DNA from: Acanthaster planci
Lineage: Eukaryota; Echinodermata; Asteroidea; Valvatida; Acanthasteridae
Direction of reading: 5' to 3'
DNA: 64,000 nucleotides
Assembly (NCBI RefSeq): GCF_001949145.1
Contig: NW_019091419.1
Span: 705,476-769,475 of the forward strand
The notes beneath the pieces are model-generated. The model did no database searches and was not told where the DNA came from. It worked only from the letters and a program-made list of their open reading frames with translations. Shown here piece after piece: positions 24,833 through 37,522 of this stretch. A program made the translations under genes and the position numbers. Positions within the stretch are counted from its first letter, which is position 1; each line of letters begins with the position of its first letter.

Positions 24833-25816
24833 AGTAGATTTGTTGGTTAGGACTTTATTGCTGTAGAACAGATTTCAGTGTGTCTGTCTTAAGAATTGAT
24901 TTGCGCCCCCAGCTTTATCAAAAATAATTTCTTCCGTACAGTTTGCACGTATTCCTTCTCCAAAGTGTTCGATGTATTCTGACACTAAAATTTCAAATGA
25001 TATAATCGCTAAGACAAGACTAGCGACATATATGTCTAATTACCTCTATAAAACGGAACTCGAGAATCATTTTGTTCTGGGACGAAATAAGAATTTCATT
25101 GAAAGGACGGGGACAAGGACTAGGAAAAGTACCCTGACGATTTTTAAATCACTTCAAAAGGGTGAAATTCGAAAATGTAGGTTGAGAAAAGAGATGGTTG
25201 AACACTGCTATTATAAGTGTATTGGGGAGGAATGGATCATACATGTCTACTTGTCTGAGCAAAACAGTGATAACACCTTTAGCGCAAAAACAGATCAGGA
25301 ATATAGCATTGTTTGGGAAAGGGTGAAGGAGTGCTTTTTGTAAAGTAACTTTCAGTTTCAGTGTTACAGTTGTGTGGCACGAGTGATTCCTTTCAATAAA
25401 GGTAGGCCTACGTAGAAGTGTATAAAACAAAGTAAATTTTCAGTGTTAATGAAGTCGTTCAAAACTATGTGGACGACGAGTCACACAGAGGAATAACCTG
25501 TCCATAAAAATAACCGTGGTAATCACTTTTGTCAGTTTCAGCAAAATGAAGACAGTTCAGTCGTAAATTCCACAACGCTAAGGGCATTCATTACCTCTTC
25601 AACGGTAATACAATCACCATGATAATTTTGAACCTTCAACTGCAGGTGCGAAAAATAATACGAAGCCGCGTACAGAGAAACCACAGCCGCAGAAGCTACA
25701 AACGCCTAGAATTTAACCGACAAACCTCGTATCATGAATCATTAACATTTATGAAAGAAGCTTATTTGAGTGACCTCCACTTCTCCATTTGTTGTGCACG
25801 ACTGCAAGCAGTAACA
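24833..25816. other. Intergenic stretch with one unassigned 123-codon ORF
   Basis: A plus-strand ORF at 24972-25343 is AT-rich and lacks any motif, signal or splice context. It is within what chance produces here, so I do not call it a gene. Nothing else is visible. Confidence 0.35.
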
Positions 25817-26055
25817 TACGGAGGCGTATAAAGGACATGACTGAATTTTTTTGGGGGGGGGTTCTATTTCGCCCAGGTGGATTACTATTTCGCCCGGGCG
25901 GATTATTATTTCGCCCGGGTGCATTAGTGTTTCGCCCGGGCGAATTAGTGTTTCTCCCAGGCAGATTACTATTACGCCCGGGCGGATTACTAATCCGCCC
26001 GGGCGCAATAGCAGGCCCAGTTTTTTTTCAGTCATGTCCTATATACACTTCCGTA
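25817..26055. mobile_element. MITE with 29-bp terminal inverted repeats and an internal minisatellite
   Basis: The left end (TACGGAGGCGTATAAAGGAC, then ATGACTGAA) matches the reverse complement of the right end (TACGGAAGTGTATATAGGAC, then ATGACTGAA). Between them, about 25860-26020 holds about seven copies of a 23-24-bp unit, roughly TTTCGCCCGGGCGGATTACT. The core CGCCCGGGCG is palindromic, so the array can pair with itself. Both strands read a repetitive FRPGGLL-type peptide, which I take as a by-product of the repeat. Confidence 0.75.
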
Positions 26056-28753
26056 TATACGCTTCCATAGTAACACATATAATTGCGGTGCATATTATAA
26101 TGTTCTATCGCTAAGCTTGTACCTTTTCAGTTAGGTGTGAAGGCCCGGCTTATTAACATTGGAAGGTAATCGTACTTGATGCAGTATCGACAGGCCTATT
26201 ACTGAAGCAAGTGCTTTGACGAGCGACGACAACAACGTCCCAGTGGTGGTTTTAAGTTGACAAGAAACTTCATGCAACGAAGGTACTTTCAACCAGGGAA
26301 AACTTGACGATCGTCCTCAAGAACAGCATGTTATATCGTTATGGCGCTGCAAACCACTTCAGCAGTCCTTCTGAACAAGACGCGACTTGCAAAAGTGATT
26401 ATTGCTTCATGAAGCGGGGGACAGAGCTGTTGCAGTAAATTTGTCGAAGTTATCCTGGGAAAAGGCTCTCTGCTGCAAACTAGGACAACATGCGACCAGT
26501 TGCAGCGGGGAAGTCTTACCTCTGGCACCAGCAAGATGCGATCATGTTGGGGCGTTATTTTGTGCATCAGCGGCGCATGAATTGGTGGGGGGAGACGTTT
26601 AAAGGGGCCACACGATAAAGTTTTTCTCGAACACACTTTTTGTGCAAATTTATGTTGCTTTCAATCCATGGAAAGAACTAGGGTGTTGTACTGAATGTAC
26701 TGAAAAGTACATTGTTAAGAAACATTTTTGACAATACTTTCCGGATGGTAATGATTGCTGTTAAGGTAATTCTGGTTTACTGTTCAAATTGTGAAGCTAG
26801 TATTTCAATCAATGAAAAAGTCTCTGCCTAGAATGAAATTGCATTTTTTTCTCATAAATATGGAAGATCGCAACAGAACAAAAAGGAACAAACACCAACT
26901 CCCTTTTTAAAAGGGCAAAACAAAAGTTGAAATTAGATTACTTGGGACACAAAAGGCGCATCTTAAATACTGCATTGTGTTATCACATTATCATTGATAT
27001 CCTTATTGGCGGATCTAGGACAAGCTTCAATGTCCTGTGCAGTTTTTGTCGTGCTTAAGGGCCGCTTAATACTTGGCGAGAAAGACGCAAATATGTGACG
27101 TCCTATCAAATTTTCGCGCTGCGAATCCGCAAGTTCAAAACATTTTAATCCGAGCAAAACTTTGCTGCAAATCCTTCCTGACGTCCAATTCTCTCAGCTT
27201 TCACATTCGGACGTAGTATGAATCGGCCTCCGAACAATTATCACTGCCATTTCAGTGTTTTGCAAAGACAAAAAAATGTCGGGCTGTGTTTTTTTATTTC
27301 CTCTTACAAACGCAATAGTTTCGGTCTTTTAAGCCCCTAATACAAAAGTATCATACGGACTTCGGATTTCACATAATACCTGAAGTAGGCCTACAACAAA
27401 AACACGAACTCGCCTCTAAATTTGCCTCCCGTGAGCTGACATTGAAAACATTCTTAGTAGAAAGGAGATGCAGTCATTTCGCTGTTAACATTGTTAACTG
27501 TACAAGGAATGTGTATATGGCCGTCTCTGTCACCGATTTTTCAACAGAACATGTTTGGTAGCATCTTACCTTCACCTACGGCACTGCGATGATTCTCAAG
27601 CAAAAGCAACTTGAATGTTCGGGTTATGCTCGTCAATGGTACCGACAACTCTGTGCATATCTGTGGCTCGGGAAATGTCGACACAGCTTGCAGATCATCC
27701 TCGGCTATAGATAGGAATGCGTTCGTTGCGCTATTTAGTGTACTGCGAGGCTATGTTGTCGCACGATACCGCGGCACTGACTACGTAAAATGATAGTGCG
27801 CATGACTTTGGTCCCACGCGCTCCTCCAACACGTTGATATTGGGCATGCGCACCATCGTGTGGTTCAATGTTCACGAACGGAAATCCCAAAGTAGCCAGG
27901 AAGGGTGAACTATAAAGGCTACGCTAAGCCTTAAGAAGTGAAGAAACGAGAAATAATAGCTAAATCAGTACATGGACTGCAGCTTGGCAATGTTTACGTT
28001 ACCATAGTGTCAAAATATCGAGAGGAAAGGCTCGTCTGTGCAAGTCACATTCCACCGTTGGAGTGATCAGGAGTATACTAGTGTAAAGATGAGGCCTACT
28101 CCCGCTCCAACGCATCCTTAAAATTTCTACTCCATTGCCTCCAGGTGTATGTCTCTCAGGATGGACAAGAGAGAGTGTAATTATGAATGCATGTCCCCCC
28201 ACCTGACAGCTTTCTGAGATATTTGAGTTTGATTCATGTATATGTCACAAGCCCAATGATTCTTACGTCAGAGAATCGATGAAAACATGTCTCCATGAGA
28301 GCAAGCCGTCGGAATATGATCCTGGGGAAGTAAATCTGGCAGAAACAGTGTTAGGCCCAAGATGAAGAGTTGAAACTTTGCTTTGGAAAAACACGTGCTC
28401 TGAATGACACGGAAGACATGTTCTTTGAGTAAATAGAGATCCAAGGTGTTTGCGAGTCCTATGAAATTCAAATCTATAATTCAGTCAAATATTGCGACTC
28501 TTACCCTGCCCATCGTGCCCTTTTAGTGCTCAAGACCAGTCTATAAAGTCACACCAGTCTCTTCTAGGTTGTCAGAGAAACAAGACAGTTCAGCCTGACA
28601 GAGACACTGTAAGCCACTTCTTATTTCAGAATTCACAAGCACAATACCGTACCTTACTGAGATTCATATTTCTTGGATGGCATTAAACCTCAGCCTTCGC
28701 TGCGACGAAAATGCAGCGCGAAACTCTCAACATATAAACTAATCCGATTGGAC
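26056..28753. other. Gene-free intergenic stretch
   Basis: No gene supported. About 26330-26630 is slightly GC-richer and ends AAAGGGGCCACACGATAAAG, suggestive of a repeat, but no partner end is seen. The remainder shows only short chance ORFs. Confidence 0.35.
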
Positions 28754-28908
28754 GCCATGACTGCGGTGGCACCGCACTCACACACACATTTTTTCGGCTT
28801 GACGCGCAGGTGCATTTGGCAAATCACGACACCCTATTGGTCGAAGAGTTATATAACGCGCGCGTACCAGTGACCTATCCACGGGCGTTGTGCCACCGCA
28901 GTAATGGC
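28754..28908. mobile_element. Small MITE, 155 bp, with GCCATKACTGCGGTGGCAC ends
   Basis: The left end GCCATGACTGCGGTGGCAC (28754) and the reverse complement of the right end GCCATTACTGCGGTGGCAC (ending at 28908) match with one difference over 19 bases. The interior is short, includes an alternating CG run (ACGCGCGCG), and has no coding capacity. Confidence 0.7.
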
Positions 28909-30839
28909 TTCTAATTTGGGTTGTCGAAATCCACTATACGTGTAATTTCATTATTTGCGAAGGGGAAAAATGTAAAAAATGGAAGGTTGTTTGGAGATGG
29001 TTGTCTGCACAAAATTATACCAGATTACGTTTTACCCTCAGGTTTGGAGGCTCCTGTTTACCACACGAGACATTTTCAGTTGATCTTGATAAGAGCCACG
29101 AGGCAGTCGCTAAGGTAACGAGCCGTGGTCCTTCTAATGGGAATTAGCAATAAGGCGTTTACTGTGGGACTTTTTGCTGGAGCTTAAACGGCCCGTGGCA
29201 TCACTGTCTTGCTATGGTTGGCAATTTACAACTAAGTCGCGCTTCACCACAACAAGGCAAATGGCTAAGTGGAATACCCATTCAGCCATCGAAATGAATG
29301 ATAAAGAGCGACCGATATGGCGATCATCGAAAATTTTACGGTCTTACACAAGTCATGTACATGTACATGTACTTAGAGCCCAAAGCGACAACGTTTTATC
29401 CATTCGGTGGAAAGAGGTGTGAGATTCCGGCACATTATTCAGTTGTACATCAAAGAAGTTTCAGTCAAAGAAAACTAAATGATGTTGATGGTAAAGAACT
29501 TATAAAAGAAATCATGAATGGTTGGAACAAAAAAACAGTTTTAGGGTTGGTGAAAGCCAAGGTGGGTGGAAGACGAAAAGCCTTAACATATCTGAGAAAT
29601 GTTTGATAAACTTGCAAGGTACGACTCCAAGTGCTTTCTTTAATATTTTGATTGATGCAGTAAGGAAAACATTACACCATACGTGTAGAACTACCGGCGC
29701 AAGGTTGTGCGTTGTTTGGTACAGACTGACTCTATAACAAGTCCTGTTAAGCACTTGCGATCTATTACTTCTGTTGGTGTAGATAGGGGGCAGATCTTAA
29801 TGCATGCTGGCCTATAAGGATAAGAACAATCAGGAACAGCACACCAGACACCGTTCACTTAAAGTGTATACCGGTTCCAGGTTTAATAACAGGCTAGAGT
29901 CAGCACAAACAGCTAGTGAACAGCAGTTAACAATTGGTAGGAACAGCAATTGTTGATGGTATACGGCTTATAGGCCTACAGTAGTCTGTATCACTTACGC
30001 TGGTAATAAAATGAACAATAAACACTACAAACTTTGACCTTATAAACACTTGTAAATAACTTGAAGTTATGACCAACTGGGTGCAAGTCAATGGACTAAT
30101 GAGATAGGGAGAGAGCACATGGCCCAAGCTTCAGTGTGGTAAGTCATGCACATGTACTAAAATGAAGAGAATGACTCAAAACAGAGGTTCCCCGTTTGAG
30201 TGGAAAAGTGTAGTACACTATCATCTGATACTTTACAAAAACACGGGTAAAACATGGGCAAGTATGTGACAAATTCCCTGTAATGGATCCTCATTACTTT
30301 TACCACTGATACGGAACATGATGAGGCCTAGGCCGCATATCGGTACATAAAAAAAATAAACAGAACAATTATTCCAATAAATGATCCGCTTTAAGTGTGA
30401 GATTCCTGGACCCGTTCCGTTTCTTACAGTTGCTACTATTGAATATGATTATTATGGCAATAAGTGACTTACCCAGTCAGGCAAAGATGCCCCTTTTTAT
30501 AGGAAAATAAGAATGGATTTGAGACTTCAATCCATCAAAATATGGCAGCCACAAAGATGGCGCGCACGCGGTAGCACGCTGCACAGCGCCCTCTAGAATG
30601 CACATGCTTATTTTCCAACAATACGAATAAAGTATATTTTTAAACTAATCTGAAAATGTTAACCCGTTTAAACACCAGCTGTAAACCACTATCCCAAGAC
30701 AAAACTAAACTACAAATGTTCCAGTCAGGCAATATAATAAACACAGGTTTCCGGTCTGCATAGTTTCCCGGCAGATTTTGCCCGAAATATGTAGCTGTTA
30801 GTTGGCTGATAACTCAACTAGGATTCACCCACGCTTAAC
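28909..30839. other. Intergenic region downstream of the DHRS12-like gene
   Basis: It should contain the 3' UTR of the minus-strand gene ending at 30840. I see no convincing poly(A) signal on that strand. A 102-codon plus ORF at 29298-29606 carries no recognisable motif. Confidence 0.35.
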
Positions 30840-33800
30840 CTAATCTTTTGAAGTGATGCCCATGGCTAGTTCCTCCAGTTTCTCCATCATCTGTTGCTCC
30901 TCCGCCTCCGTAGATCGAGTGAAATCCCACTTGTGGGAAGATGTAGCCTTTCGATCTAAACAAAAGAGGTAGCAGTATTTTCTAATGAAATCAACTGCAT
31001 TCAAATGACACGTTCCAAGGTATTGGTAATACTTTATACTATAACGCCTCCATATATTCTAAGGGCAAGTTTAGTGCTTAAAATTGTAAGAAGGCCAAAT
31101 AGGTGTAGACGAATCTGGTAACCACGGTAACCCCATCGCTAATCATCTGCAATGCCTTTCACTCCGAAGCACAATACAGTTCCGCGATTAGTCGATCACA
31201 TCATCCTGATGTATTTTCTGTTTCTTCATTTTATGAAGTTCACCTGTTATCGATATAAACCAATTTTCGTGACACTATTATTATTATTATTATTATTTCT
31301 TATCTTTACCTAGGGTTACCCATTCACCCGAAGGTGGACTCCCATGGGTCTCTGCAAACATTATTAAATAAGCATAATATTCAAAAACATTAAATTAAAT
31401 TTAAAAAATAATTACACAGAAAAAATAATAAAAGAGGACAAATGCAGATAAAAATACGGTAAAGCCAAGATATCAAGTTAAAAGATCAAAAATTTACAAA
31501 AAAAACACAGCAAAGGTTGAGGATTGACATGTGATAGACTAACAAAATCTTGAATTCCGGTTATAGGCTTGCCAAATGTCTTCGTAACAATCTCTTAAAA
31601 ATGGAAAGTGATGAGGCGGTCTTAATTGGTCCAGATTATTTCATACTCAAATGCCACTGACCAGGGGGCTATGTTAGAAGCACTGTCTTATAATGAGAAA
31701 TAGCAAGAGAATTATTAGATGCTACTCGTACCTAACTAATTTAAATACAGGTAGCAGTCTGCGTAGTAACTGTTCACTCACCGAAATAAAACTGCCCGCT
31801 CGTTTGTTGAACAGCGCCCTCCGATGCAGCCAGCCATACGACCGTATCAGCGCCCTCGGCCGGTGTTTTAAAGCGACCATTCCTTTTCGCTGTCTCGTAC
31901 ACGGCAGGTGGCAGGTAACATCTCAAAAGGGGCGTGTCAACTATCCCAGGGTGCATACCAGCAAAATGGATCGCTGAATGCGTGCGGGCCCATGTCGTCA
32001 GCATGATAAGCTGTTGTCGCTATTTTCAACGGAATGAAATTACAATGGTTTCCCACTATATTTTTCCGCGATGATGTCGGCGGGAGAAAACTTCTAGAAT
32101 GGCTAACTATGCAACTTCAAGAGAGGCACGGGGAGGGTTAACGTAATCCTGTAGAGTCTTAAGGTCTGCCTTAGAAAATAAAAATCCTTAGTTTGCTTCA
32201 TAATTTGATCTGAAGTGGACCATTTTCTTGCCGAAATGTGGGCACAAAATCCAGAGTTATATAGTGATCGAGTTGAATCCCTCTCCCACGACTGCAAGTG
32301 ATATTGTATCGCTGCGCCGGGTTGTACATACACATAATAGTTTCGCTGGGTTTAATTTTGCTTAAATTGTTTAAATGCTGGCCGTTTCAGATATTGTTTT
32401 GAGGGATATTTAAGAACCTGCATACCAACCCGTTAGGGACAACCAACCAAACTTCCATTCAATGAACCTCTTCAATTCAGGAATTCCCTAACCTAGGTGT
32501 GTATTACATGATTCAAGTTTTTCTGCCGCCAATAATTGGCATTTGCAAGTCTGGCAATTTTGAATGATCTTTAATACGTGTAAGGGTTCGGCATTCCAAA
32601 CTTCAAGCTTTTCATGGAAATCTTTAATCTTACACTCACACCGTCTCGGACAAGATGACGTACCTTACTTTGGGCATAGACTTTGTGTCCATCAAATGGG
32701 TCCAGCTTTTCCTTCTTCAGGTCGGCGAGCCTGTCAAGAGAGAGCTTCTCTGTGAATACGCCCTGAGTAGATACCATGATCTGGGGAAAACAGAGGTAAA
32801 AATCTGCCGTGGTAACGTCGTAGGCTAAATAGTTTGGTGTACAAGGTTAAGTGAAAGAGTACAAGGCGTCGTGATAATATAAAAAACGAGGGATGCAAAG
32901 TGGCGGACGGGATGGAGATTTGTTAAAAGTAACCTCATGATGCAGACAAAAGCGAGTATTTCCTCAGCTGAAAATGATTTTAGGGGGTGACATTGTTCTT
33001 GACATTCTTCACTAAAGAAAAGCAAAACCTTCCCAAATGAAACAGAGATGATGCCAGCTCCGAGGATATCTCTCTTTTTGTGTTGCCTTTGCAGTGGGTA
33101 ACTCGGATACAATTTGCAGGAGGCATTTGGGGCCTTGTTTTCGGGGGGGGGGCACTGAATGGGGATTGGTCACAGACAAAACACACTGACCATGGCGGAC
33201 TATCACAAGATTTTTCTTTCTGTAATCGCTGAGTGGGGGAGGGGCACATGTGGGAAGAGGCCTCGTTGAAGGAGGGTTTCTATCCACCCCACCCAAGCAA
33301 ACGCCGCTGCACATGCATGTATGCGTGTTTGCTTGGGTGGGGTGGATATTGTTTGATATTGCCTAGCCATTGTACGCTGTCAAAAGCGCTGTCAAGTGTG
33401 ATACCTACGCCATTTACGTATTAATGCAATTAATATACTTAACATTGTACCTCTGTAAACTGTAAATGGAATATTAATAAGAACACAAATTGCGCTATTT
33501 TTTGTTTTATTCATGGTATTGTATCATGATATGATGTCATTACAGAGTAAAGCAAAAAAACTTGCTCACACACCATTTCTGGCCCTCGTACGTTTTGCAA
33601 ATCTTACTTTTTTGCTCTTCGATTCTGAACGATAACAAGAGCATTAAACATTATTATCTAACGACAACGCGTCCGTAAGAAAGAAACCAAACTGAGCGTA
33701 CTTACAACTCTGGAGCCGGGCGTTTGGCCAAGCAGCGGCAGAAGTGTCTTCGTAAGAATGTACACACCCATGGTGTTCATGGCAAAATTCGTTTCAAAGC

Positions 33801-36800
33801 CATCCTCGGTCAGTTCGCGCGTTGGAAGCACGCAAGCAGCGCAGTTCACCTGCACATAAACGTACAGACCGAAAGCTGTGCTCTGAACACTCAAATAGTG
33901 ATTTGATTCCAAAATGATGGCGGGGGTGGCAGGGGTGCAAGGTCTGAACATACGTTGCAGGAGCTCTCTTCCGAGACCAAGTTTAGGTATGACCGAAATG
34001 CATGAATCTTTTGGTTACCAAATGTGTTTCATTAAAAAAAAAGATTCAATTAACGCAACAAATGATGTTCGGAATGAACTGGCCTATATTGATGTGCGAA
34101 CACATTATTGGGAAATTCACAAGAAAACGAACTTTGGCACTTGTACACTGATCCAAATACTGATTTTTATTTTTAAATCTAAATGTAGGCCCTACACATA
34201 ACATGCACAGACTTATTTCGGGTAACCTTGTTTTTTATAAGCCTATAAATAGCACTGTGCGTTAAACCTAATTATATACTGGTTACCAGTCATATAACGA
34301 GCAATCCCGGTGTCTAATGCATGGAATATCAATGACGAGCTTTTTTAAAGCCCTTTATCCAAGGATGAATGATCTGAATATGGAAGATTGACAACGCTTT
34401 GGAAAGTACTGGTCTGAAAAATTTAAAATCAAACGTGTGTGCGTGTTATGAAATATGTTAAGTGTCAACTGCTTTGGACACCATAAGATCAAACGGTGGC
34501 TTCTGAGAGACTATAAAAAGTATTACATCCAGAACAGTAAATCTTAAATCTCACCAAAACGTCCAATGTCTTCCAGTTCTCCGCAAACTTTTTGGCAAAT
34601 TTATACACGCGTCTGAGTTGAGACAAGTCTAACACGTGAAGATGTACGTTCTGAAACACAAATATAATTTGCGTGTGTCAAACCAAGCGTCTAATCCAGA
34701 AAACTATCGAGGAATCTTGCTTTAGTTGTGGTCATATCAAAGCTGTGTGTTGGTCACTTTTGGAGGACTCTGGCCTGAATCGGATGAATTCCACCAACAT
34801 GTTTCCATATCGGCCAATGTATTCTTGCCACTATGAGGTTTTAGGTATGCAACAGAGGCGACAAATTTCTCATTCTTAGAGCATACATGTGGCGTAAGTT
34901 ATTACTGATAACTACAAATCGGGGCTTTGTCCGCCGATGAACCCGACTTAATTACCGGATGTCAATATCTTTACGAGTGTGTCAATAAAAACTCGCAATT
35001 GCGTAACTGATGAGATCTGCGGGCCACCGCAGAATCCAGTCTCTCTGTAGGGACATTCTGTGATTTTATGCTGGTGGTTGGAAAATTCCCAATCACATGT
35101 ACAGCCGTTATGCTAAGAGTATTTTAACATTATGTACATGCGAAGCTGCATTAGGGACATGGTGAAATAATCTTTCGCAGTTCCTTAAAAAAAATCGTAA
35201 GCCGTACGTACGAGTTACATAATTCAAGGGTACGACTTATAACCCGTATCCACAACTTATGAATCTTTTAACTTGTTCGTATGACTTTCAACTCAGATGA
35301 ACGATTCAAAAGTTGTACTCAGCTTTGGATATTTGTTTACTCAGATGACTTAGGCTATACGTGTTACGGGTACTAATGAAGTCGATGTGCAAGTTATAGG
35401 CCTATGTCATGCGTATAGTTCAAAATTGTGAGCCCAAGGTACGTATGCGTGCATTTCAATCCGAACATACAACTTACAGTTTGTATATTGTGACTTAGCT
35501 CAGAACTGAAATGGGAAAAAAATTCAAACAAGACCCTAATACAGCTTCGTATAATGGTCATGCATTAACCCATGCCTATTCCCCTTCATTCATCGTCTCC
35601 TATACCTCGTTTGCACTGTCTTTTATGATCTCCGTTCGTGTCGCCTGGTCTGCGTTCAAACACAGCATGTGGACTCGACCACCTGAAATATTTAGCAATC
35701 AACGTCATAAGTAAATTGGATGTAGTCCGAACTCACTGTTAGAAATCTAACTTTTTAAATCCCATCTATATTTCATGTTCATTTTTATCTATTTGTGGCA
35801 AATTGTGGTCACCGACCAAATTCCAAGGGGCGATTTCAAAATATAGTACATTTATGTATAAACATTCAAATTTACTGCAAAGGTAACTAAAACTGCTTTC
35901 GAAAATGGCAAATGTGTAAACTGTGAATTGTTTTAACTTTACACATTGATTCTTGCCCTATTCATTTAGATTGAAAACAAGAATAAAAGCTTACACACAA
36001 TGGCGAAAAAGGGGTTAAAAATTCAATTGTTTGAAGCCTGAATTCGCAAGGTGTTAATTCGATTTCTCACTTTTCAAACCAAAAAGTAAAGTATCTTTAG
36101 GCAGGTTATTTATTTTTTTTTTTTTGTAAATGGCTTTGGTGCCTTTTAAAGGGTTTTTAGTTTAATTCAAAAGAATAAGAATAAAGTAATGATCAATTGC
36201 TGTTCTTTTAAAGCATCATTTCTTCTGAATTTACCTCTTTTAGCGAGTTCCACGGTAACGTTCTTACCGATCCCTGTATTGCTTCCTGTCACCATGAATG
36301 ACTTGCCCGTGAGGTCCACGTCTAAAGCCGCTGGGTCAAACTCCTTGGAAGCTTCCATGAATCCATCCCTTGGGAAAGAGCAAAATCGAAATATGAACTA
36401 AAAATACAATAACATTTATCGAAAACCAACAAAGGAAGAAGAATTCTGAATGAAAATCAATCATTGAAATGTCTTAATGTAATGTTCGACGTAAACGTGC
36501 CAATGTTTGACAGGCAATTTGGGACAAATTTGTAGGAATCAGAAACAGCACAAATCCAAAACACATTCTCTCTTGGGTTCGATTTAATTTCTACTTTAAT
36601 ATCCAAGACCATAATGATTATTATAAATTTATTAAAAGGATTAATGTACAAATTTCTGTACTAAAACAATTCTTCTGAAAGATCTAGCTCCTGTTTTCAA
36701 TTCATGTCCAATTGAATTATAGGACACCCTGAATAGCAACTGGAAATCCTGTTAAAGTTAGCATGTTCAGCAACTCGAATGACGTGTCTCCGTTGACTAT

Positions 36801-36889
36801 CGAGAATTCACCCGTATACAATCGACTGGCACTCACCTGAAGCATTCATCCCCTGGATAGCCGAATTCCGGATTGTTAAAATCTTCCAT
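30840..36889 (-). CDS. DHRS12: DHRS12-like short-chain dehydrogenase/reductase (8 coding exons, 324 aa)
   Basis: An SDR oxidoreductase, probably NAD(P)-dependent; the substrate is unknown. Exons in transcript order: 36837-36889, 36235-36368, 35606-35682, 34555-34650, 33706-33849, 32664-32780, 31782-32019, 30840-30955. All have GT/AG ends and their 975 nt make 324 codons plus stop. An in-frame stop just upstream supports the ATG at 36889. The N-terminal FMEASKEFDPAALDVDLTGK resembles the DHRS12-specific leader, followed by the dinucleotide site TGSNTGIG (45-52). DLS follows at about residue 96. RELTEDGFETNFAMNTMGVY is close to vertebrate DHRS12. The catalytic set is Ser172, Tyr203 and Lys207 (YAQSK); HPGIVDTP and a TPAEGADTVVWLA segment are typical of the SDR C-terminal half. 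Oddities: the usual NNAG motif reads NCAA (122-125), and the usual Cys-Arg after the second strand reads Cys-Leu (70-71). The length matches the human protein (about 317 aa). A paralogous DHRS12-like gene is possible. Confidence 0.87.
31274..31297. repeat. (ATT)n microsatellite
   Basis: About eight ATT units inside the last intron of the DHRS12-like gene. Confidence 0.9.
33281..33348. repeat. Long hairpin with 24/26-base arms in a DHRS12 intron
   Basis: TATCCACCCCACCCAAGCAA ACGC (33281-33304) pairs with GCGTGTTTGCTTGGGTGGGG TGGATA (33323-33348). The only difference is a two-base bulge, and an 18-base loop containing ACATGCATGTAT separates the arms. It lies in the intron between the exons at 33706-33849 and 32664-32780. 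Confidence 0.85.
34759..34890. repeat. Inverted repeat arm 1 (inside DHRS12 intron)
   Basis: These 132 bases match the reverse complement of 37391-37522 with about one visible difference. The block begins TTTGGAGGACTC and ends GAGCATACATGT. It lies in the intron between the exons at 35606-35682 and 34555-34650. It has no coding role and is either a recent mobile-element copy or a local inverted duplication. Confidence 0.88.
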
Positions 36890-37390
36890 ATTTACCTACT
36901 TTGGAATCTGAAAAAAAGATGAAACAAAATGCAGGAAAATTATAAATACGTGAATGTTGCTGACGGTGTTAACCTTTAAACTGTAAAAGAAAAACAAACA
37001 AACAAACAAACAAACAAATAAACAAAACAAACAAAACAAAAACAAAAAACCTATACATTGTTTTACAGTGTTTCTTCAAGGTATGCTGACATTATTAGTA
37101 CCCAACAAAATGTCCACAATTTTATCCTGACCGTCTTTCCGTACGTGATTGTCTTTCTAACACTTCAACATGTAACGCTGTTCCAAAATTTCACCGCAGC
37201 CACAACAGGCTGGTAGTTTAGTGACCAAACTCCGCCCCTGATACTTAATCTTACAAGGAAGGCTGCAAAAGGGTTAATTATTCGCATCACTATTGTTTTC
37301 TGCACCGATGCATTATGCACTGAGCGTCAGTCTCTAGCAGATACCAGCACGTTTTACAGAGAATCTGAAGGTGTGCTTTATATCTTTGCG
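36890..37390. other. 5' flank of the DHRS12-like gene
   Basis: On the minus strand a TTTTTTTCAG acceptor lies 23 bases upstream of the start codon, so a 5' UTR intron is likely and the promoter is further right. A simple (AAAC)n-type tract occupies about 36990-37050. No core promoter motif is clear. Confidence 0.4.
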
Positions 37391-37522
37391 ACATGTATGC
37401 TCTAAGAATGAGAAATTTGTCGCCTCTGTTGCATACCTAAAACCTCATAGTGGCAAGAATACATTGGCCGATATGGAAACATGTTGGTGGAATTCATCCG
37501 ATTCAGGCCCGAGTCCTCCAAA
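37391..37522. repeat. Inverted repeat arm 2 (upstream of DHRS12)
   Basis: Reverse-complement partner of 34759-34890, identical apart from about one base. The two arms enclose the first three coding exons of the DHRS12-like gene. Confidence 0.88.

Noticed and set aside
24972-25343. 123-codon plus-strand ORF as a gene
   Set aside because: AT-rich, no homology recognised, no splice or promoter support, and of a length chance can produce in this window.
25860-26020. CRISPR-array-like regular repeats
   Set aside because: Units of 23-24 bp are contiguous without unique spacers and lie inside an inverted-repeat element in an animal genome; this is a minisatellite.
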